Assembly: GCA_022340315.1 (NCBI GenBank)
Contig: JAJDOD010000070.1
Coordinates: forward strand, 1 to 37,535
DNA length: 37,535 bases
Origin: Silicimonas sp.
GTDB taxonomy: Bacteria > Pseudomonadota > Alphaproteobacteria > Rhodobacterales > Rhodobacteraceae
Reading direction: 5' to 3'
Shown one piece after another: positions 32,823-37,535 of this stretch. The position numbers and the translations under genes are program-made. How positions within the stretch are numbered: position 1 is the first letter of the stretch; each line of letters begins with the position of its first letter. The notes beneath the pieces were generated by a model, which saw only the letters and a list, made by a program, of their open reading frames with translations, had not been told where the DNA came from and did no database searches.

Positions 32823-33757
32823 GCTTTGCCGGGGCCATGCTGGTGGCGCTGGCGCTGGATGTGGCGGTGGGGTGGCCGGATGCGCTCTATCGGCGCATCG
32901 GACATCCGGTGAGTTGGATCGGGCGGGCGATCTCGGCCGGAGAAAAGGCTCTGAACAAGGGAAATTCGCGGGCGCGGAGGGGTGCTGGGGCGATCCTGGT
33001 CGTTCTCGTGCTGAGTGTCTGTGCCGCGATTGCGTGGCGCTTGTCCTCACTTTTGCAGGGGGGCTGGGCGGGTGTGCTGCTGACCGGCATCCTGGCCTGG
33101 GCTTTCGTCGCGGCGCGGTCGCTTCACGAGCATGTGTCGAACGTCGCGGACCCTTTGGAGGCAGGCGAAACGGAAGCCGCGCGGAGAGCGGTTTCGCATA
33201 TCGTCGGCCGAAACCCCGAGACGATGGACGCACCCGCAATCGGGCGTGCCGCGTTGGAGAGCCTGGCGGAGAATGCGTCGGACGGGGTGGTGGCGCCGCT
33301 GTTCTGGGGAGCGATCTTCGGGTTGCCGGGGATCGTCGTTTACAAGGCGCTGAACACGCTCGATTCGATGATCGGGCATCGGAACGCGCGGTATCGGGAT
33401 TTCGGCTGGGCGGCGGCACGGCTGGATGACCTGGCGAACCTGCTCCCGGCGCGATTGACCGGCGTCCTGATCGCGCTTGCCGCGACAGGTGTGCGGCGGA
33501 CGGCCTTACGCACGATGCAGCGCGATGCGCGCAAGCATCGGTCGCCCAATGCAGGCTGGCCGGAGGCGGCGATGGCGGGGGCGCTGGGGGTGCGGATGTC
33601 TGGGCCGCGGGTCTATGACGGCGTGCCGAGCGACGATCCCTGGCTGAACCCGGTGGCGAACGATCCGACGGGCGCGGATGTGCGGCGGGGGCTGCGGCTC
33701 TACCGGCGGGCGGTGGGGCTTTTCGCGCTGCTTTTGTTCTTTGTTTCAGCGATTTGA
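32819..33757 (+). CDS. cobD: Adenosylcobinamide-phosphate synthase CobD/CbiB
   Basis: A 312-residue membrane protein that attaches aminopropanol (phosphate) to adenosylcobyric acid. The start is ATG 32819. The 60 extra codons in the track belong to the upstream phosphatase in another frame. Typical segments are ALALDVAVGWPDALYRRIGHPVSWIGRAI, VSHIVGRNPETMDAPAIGRAALESLAENASDGVVAPLFWGAIFGLPG, YKALNTLDSMIGH and RYRDFGWAAARLDDLANLLPARLT. Length is normal. It is coupled to the phosphatase gene by a 4-bp overlap. Confidence 0.96.
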   Translation: MSFAGAMLVALALDVAVGWPDALYRRIGHPVSWIGRAISAGEKALNKGNSRARRGAGAILVVLVLSVCAAIAWRLSSLLQGGWAGVLLTGILAWAFVAARSLHEHVSNVADPLEAGETEAARRAVSHIVGRNPETMDAPAIGRAALESLAENASDGVVAPLFWGAIFGLPGIVVYKALNTLDSMIGHRNARYRDFGWAAARLDDLANLLPARLTGVLIALAATGVRRTALRTMQRDARKHRSPNAGWPEAAMAGALGVRMSGPRVYDGVPSDDPWLNPVANDPTGADVRRGLRLYRRAVGLFALLLFFVSAI

Positions 33758-33775
33758 GGCGCGTTGCAGCGCGCC
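33758..33775 (+). terminator. Weak hairpin after cobD
   Basis: GGCGCG-TTGCAG-CGCGCC begins directly at the cobD stop. Stem of 6 bp, no T-tract. It may help end the cobC-like/cobD transcript, with convergent cobQ ending at 33908. Low confidence. Confidence 0.35.
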
Positions 33776-33907
33776 CGAATCGCCACAAAATTTCGACCCG
33801 TGATGCCACCGTCCGCCCACCCCTAGATTTAGTGCCGGCGTCTTAACACACGGTGAACGTGGAACTTTGTTTCAATGGATCGTGATCGCCGCACCGGTCA
33901 GTCCGCC

Positions 33908-35353
<1,446 letters not shown>

Positions 35354-35381
35354 GGCAGGGTTTCGCCGCCTGTGGCGCCGA

Positions 35382-35430
35382 TCCGCCGGGGCTCTGCCCC
35401 GGACCCCGGAGTATTTTCGGGCCGATGATG
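35382..35430 (-). repeat. Rhodobacteraceae intergenic hairpin element, copy B
   Basis: Lies between cobO and cobQ. It has the hairpin GGGGC-TCT-GCCCC (35388-35400) followed by GGACCCCGGAGTATTTTC. It matches copy A at 29866 in order and in the CCCCGG-TATTTTC tail, but is shorter. It may end or process the cobO transcript before cobQ. Confidence 0.6.
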
Positions 35431-35441
35431 ACCGGAGCGTG

Positions 35442-36050
35442 TCAGAATTCAATTCCCGCTTGCGCCTTGATGCCATCCTTGAAGGGGTGCTTCAGGAGCG
35501 TCATCTCGGTAACGAGGTCGGCGGCCTCGATGAGTTCGGGTTTCGCGTTGCGGCCCGTTAGCACCACGTGGGTCATGGGCGGTTTTTCTTCGAGGAGGAA
35601 GGCCACCACGTCGTCGATGTCGAGATAGTCGTAGCGCAGCGCGATGTTGATCTCGTCGAGAAGGACGAAACGGTAGCCGGGGTTGCGGATGAAGGCTTTT
35701 GCCTTTTCCCAGCCCGCCTGCGCGGCCGCGATGTCGCGCGCCTTGTCCTGGGTTTCCCAGGTGAAACCTTCGCCGGAAGTGACCCATTGGACTTCTTCGG
35801 GGAAGCGCTGGGTGAAGAAGTCGCGTTCGCCGGTCGACCAGGTTCCCTTGATGAACTGGACAACCGCGGCCGGCATTCCGTGCGCGATGCAGCGGGTGAG
35901 CATGCCGAAGGCCGACGAGCTTTTGCCCTTGCCTGGGCCGGTGTGGACGACGATCAGGCCCTTCTCCTCGGTCTTCGTCGCCATGAGCTTGTCGCGCGCG
36001 GCCTTGATCTTCTTCATCTTGGCGGCGTGGCGGTCGTTTTCGTTGGTCAT
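35442..36050 (-). CDS. cobO: Corrinoid adenosyltransferase CobO
   Basis: A 202-residue CobA/CobO-type adenosyltransferase that adds the 5'-deoxyadenosyl group to Co(I) corrinoid. The start at ATG 36050 ([21 protein letters not shown]) has GAGGGG upstream. The track adds 8 codons. The modified P-loop is [14 protein letters not shown] (36-49). [34 protein letters not shown] and [22 protein letters not shown] are family blocks. It is the first gene of cobO-cobQ, divergent from the riboswitch-led DUF1636-cobW genes, so it needs its own promoter within 36051-36105. Confidence 0.96.
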   Translation of the reverse strand: MTNENDRHAAKMKKIKAARDKLMATKTEEKGLIVVHTGPGKGKSSSAFGMLTRCIAHGMPAAVVQFIKGTWSTGERDFFTQRFPEEVQWVTSGEGFTWETQDKARDIAAAQAGWEKAKAFIRNPGYRFVLLDEINIALRYDYLDIDDVVAFLLEEKPPMTHVVLTGRNAKPELIEAADLVTEMTLLKHPFKDGIKAQAGIEF

Positions 36051-36103
36051 GGCGTCGCCCCTCATTCTTGACACGCCCCGGCGATTGGCAGACTGTCGCC
36101 GGG

Positions 36104-36285
36104 TGCTGGTGCCTGTGTACTCAGGTGAAAAGGGAATGCAAATCGGTGTGCCTGCACACCGGATATCGCAGCCGCCCCCGCGACCGTAGCCGGAGAGGGG
36201 ATCCGAAGGAAGTCACTGGGGCATCATGTCCCGGGAAGGCCGGATCGCCCGCGAACATCCGCAAGCCGGGAGACCTGCCAGCCGT
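36104..36285 (+). promoter_or_regulatory. Cobalamin (AdoCbl) riboswitch
   Basis: The conserved core elements occur in order: GGTGCTGGTGCCTG, AGGTGAAAAGGGAATGC, GCCGCCCCCGCGACCGTAGC, GGAGAG, TCACTGGG, GGGAAGGCCGG, and CGCAAGCCGGGAGACCTGCC (the B12 box end). Orientation is plus, so it governs the DUF1636 gene and cobW downstream, not cobO. About 95 nt separate its end from the GTG start of DUF1636, enough for an expression platform. Repression by adenosylcobalamin is established for this RNA class. Confidence 0.96.
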
Positions 36286-36379
36286 TTGAAACGTCACCGG
36301 ACGGGGGGTTCCGGGAGCGGGTTTCGGGCCCTTGCCCTCACTCGTTCCTGCCTTCGCCGAAGAAAAAGGACAGGACCAA

Positions 36380-36754
36380 GTGAGCGCCGAGCCGCCCGTC
36401 GAACTTCTCGTCTGCACGACCTGCAAGCGCGAGGGCATGGACCCCGAGGCCATGCGGCCGGGCGCGGTGCTGCATGGTGCGCTGGCCGCGCTGGATCTGC
36501 CCGAGAACGTAGTGCTGAAGCCGGTCGAATGTCTCTCGAACTGCGATCACGGGTGTTCGGTGGTGCTGCGCGGCGGCGCGCGTCGCTGGACATATGTGTA
36601 TGGCAACCTTTCCGAGGACGCCGTCGATACCGTGCTTGACGGTGCCACCCGCTATGCCGCGACTGCCGATGGGCTGGTGCCGTGGCGCGAGCGGCCCGAA
36701 CATTTCCGCAAGAATTGCATTGCCCGCATTCCGCCCCAGGAGGCTACATCATGA
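36380..36754 (+). CDS. DUF1636 metal-binding protein, riboswitch-controlled
   Basis: A 124-residue protein resembling a thioredoxin-like 2Fe-2S fold. Cysteines are at C12 and C15 (LLVCTTCKREG) and in the later cluster VECLSNCDHGCSVVLRG, which gives four candidate ligands. The start is GTG 36380 with AGGACC upstream. The track adds 16 codons from riboswitch sequence. DUF1636 genes are often next to cobalamin genes such as cobW and cobN. The stop overlaps the cobW ATG (ATGA). A metal-delivery or redox role in cobalt chelation is likely but unproven. Confidence 0.87.
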   Translation: MSAEPPVELLVCTTCKREGMDPEAMRPGAVLHGALAALDLPENVVLKPVECLSNCDHGCSVVLRGGARRWTYVYGNLSEDAVDTVLDGATRYAATADGLVPWRERPEHFRKNCIARIPPQEATS

Positions 36755-37535
36755 CCACGCTCGCCAAGATCCCCGTCACTGTCGTCACCGGCTTTCTCGG
36801 TTCGGGCAAGACGACGTTGATCCGTCACCTGATCGAGACCACCGAGGGGCGGCGGCTGGCGGTGATCGTCAACGAGTTCGGCGATGTCGGCGTGGATGGC
36901 GAGATCCTGAAGAGCTGCGCGATCCCGGACTGTCCGGCGGAGAACATCGTCGAGCTGTCGAACGGGTGCATCTGCTGCACGGTGGCGGACGATTTCATTC
37001 CGACGATCGAGGCATTGATGCAGCTCGATCCGCTGCCCGATCATATCCTGATCGAGACGAGTGGCCTGGCCTTGCCGAAGCCGCTTCTGAAGGCCTTTGA
37101 TTGGCCAGCGATTCGGAGCCGGGTCACGGTGGATGGTGTGATCGCGCTGGCGGATGCCGAGGCGGTGGCGGCCGGTCGCTTCGCGCCGGACGTGGCAGCG
37201 GTCGATGCGCAGCGGGCGGCGGACGAAAGCCTTGATCACGAGACGCCGCTTTCGGAGGTGTTCGAGGACCAGATCGCCTGTGCCGATGTGATCCTGCTGA
37301 CCAAGCCGGATCTCGCGGGGGCCGATGGTGTTTCAAGGGCGCGCGAGGTTATCGGGGCCGTGGCGCAGCGTTCCTTGCCGATGATCGAGGTGGCAAATGG
37401 TGCGGTGGTCGCCCGGGTGATCCTCGGCCTGGGTGCCGCAGCCGAGGATGATCTGGACGCCCGGCCCTCGCATCATGATGGGGTGCCGGAGCATGATCAC
37501 GAGGATTTCGACACGGTGGTGATAGACCTCCCCGA
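36751..37535 (+). CDS. cobW: Cobalamin biosynthesis GTPase CobW, 3'-truncated by window edge
   Basis: Open from ATG 36751 to the window end, 261 codons, absent from the ORF track because no stop is reached. It has RBS AGGAGG eight bases upstream. The G-domain shows GFLGSGKTT (14-22), VNEFGDVGVDG, the metal motif GCICC (72-76), ETSGLALP and LLTKPDL (normally NKxD). A His/Asp-rich stretch (SHHDGVPEHDHEDFD) near the end may bind metal. CobW is a COG0523 metallochaperone thought to deliver cobalt to the CobNST chelatase. cobN is expected just right of the window. Confidence 0.95.
   Translation, partial: MTTLAKIPVTVVTGFLGSGKTTLIRHLIETTEGRRLAVIVNEFGDVGVDGEILKSCAIPDCPAENIVELSNGCICCTVADDFIPTIEALMQLDPLPDHILIETSGLALPKPLLKAFDWPAIRSRVTVDGVIALADAEAVAAGRFAPDVAAVDAQRAADESLDHETPLSEVFEDQIACADVILLTKPDLAGADGVSRAREVIGAVAQRSLPMIEVANGAVVARVILGLGAAAEDDLDARPSHHDGVPEHDHEDFDTVVIDLP

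Overview
The window looks like a chromosomal segment of a high-GC alphaproteobacterium of the Rhodobacteraceae (roseobacter or Rhodobacter-like). This rests on the aerobic-type cobalamin genes, a DUF2842 protein, the tRNA-Glu sequence, the GC-rich codon use and an intergenic hairpin family that I associate with this group. The genus cannot be told from the sequence alone.

Layout. 1-1033 (+): the tail of apbE, then nqrM and a CBS-domain gene, which looks like the end of a Na+-NQR operon lying to the left. 1060-8744 (-): one compact catabolic operon, transcribed as deoR regulator, Ugp/MalK-type ATPase, UgpB-like binding protein, two permeases, calcineurin-type phosphodiesterase, IMPase-family phosphatase and galT. 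8838-9887: a gene-poor stretch with two weak ORFs beside tRNA-Glu(UUC). 10027-12737 (-): recJ and glpX. 12836-12879: four 11-bp tandem repeats in front of purA (+). 14394-15134 (+): an SDR gene broken by two nonsense codons. Then DUF2842 (+), valS (-), an orphan form-II CoxL-like molybdoenzyme (+), a DUF2235 hydrolase (+), divergent metF/metR around a perfect operator-like palindrome, suhB (+), a small membrane protein (+), an MFS transporter (-), a divergent response regulator/histidine kinase pair, and a ThDP-dependent enzyme (-).

29968-37535 is a cobalamin island: cobS, cobT and cobU (-), a CobC-like phosphatase and cobD (+), cobQ and cobO (-), and a cobalamin riboswitch (+) in front of a DUF1636 gene and cobW, which runs off the right edge. 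These enzymes cover corrinoid adenosylation, amidation, aminopropanol attachment and nucleotide-loop assembly. The riboswitch-controlled DUF1636-cobW pair probably leads into cobalt chelation genes outside the window.

The best candidate for an undescribed system is the operon at 1060-8744. A Ugp-type importer is coupled to a cytoplasmic phosphodiesterase, a phosphatase with an altered metal motif and galT, with no galK or galE in the cluster. This suggests import of a sugar phosphodiester, cleavage to a hexose phosphate and direct entry into UDP-sugars. Its substrate is an inference.
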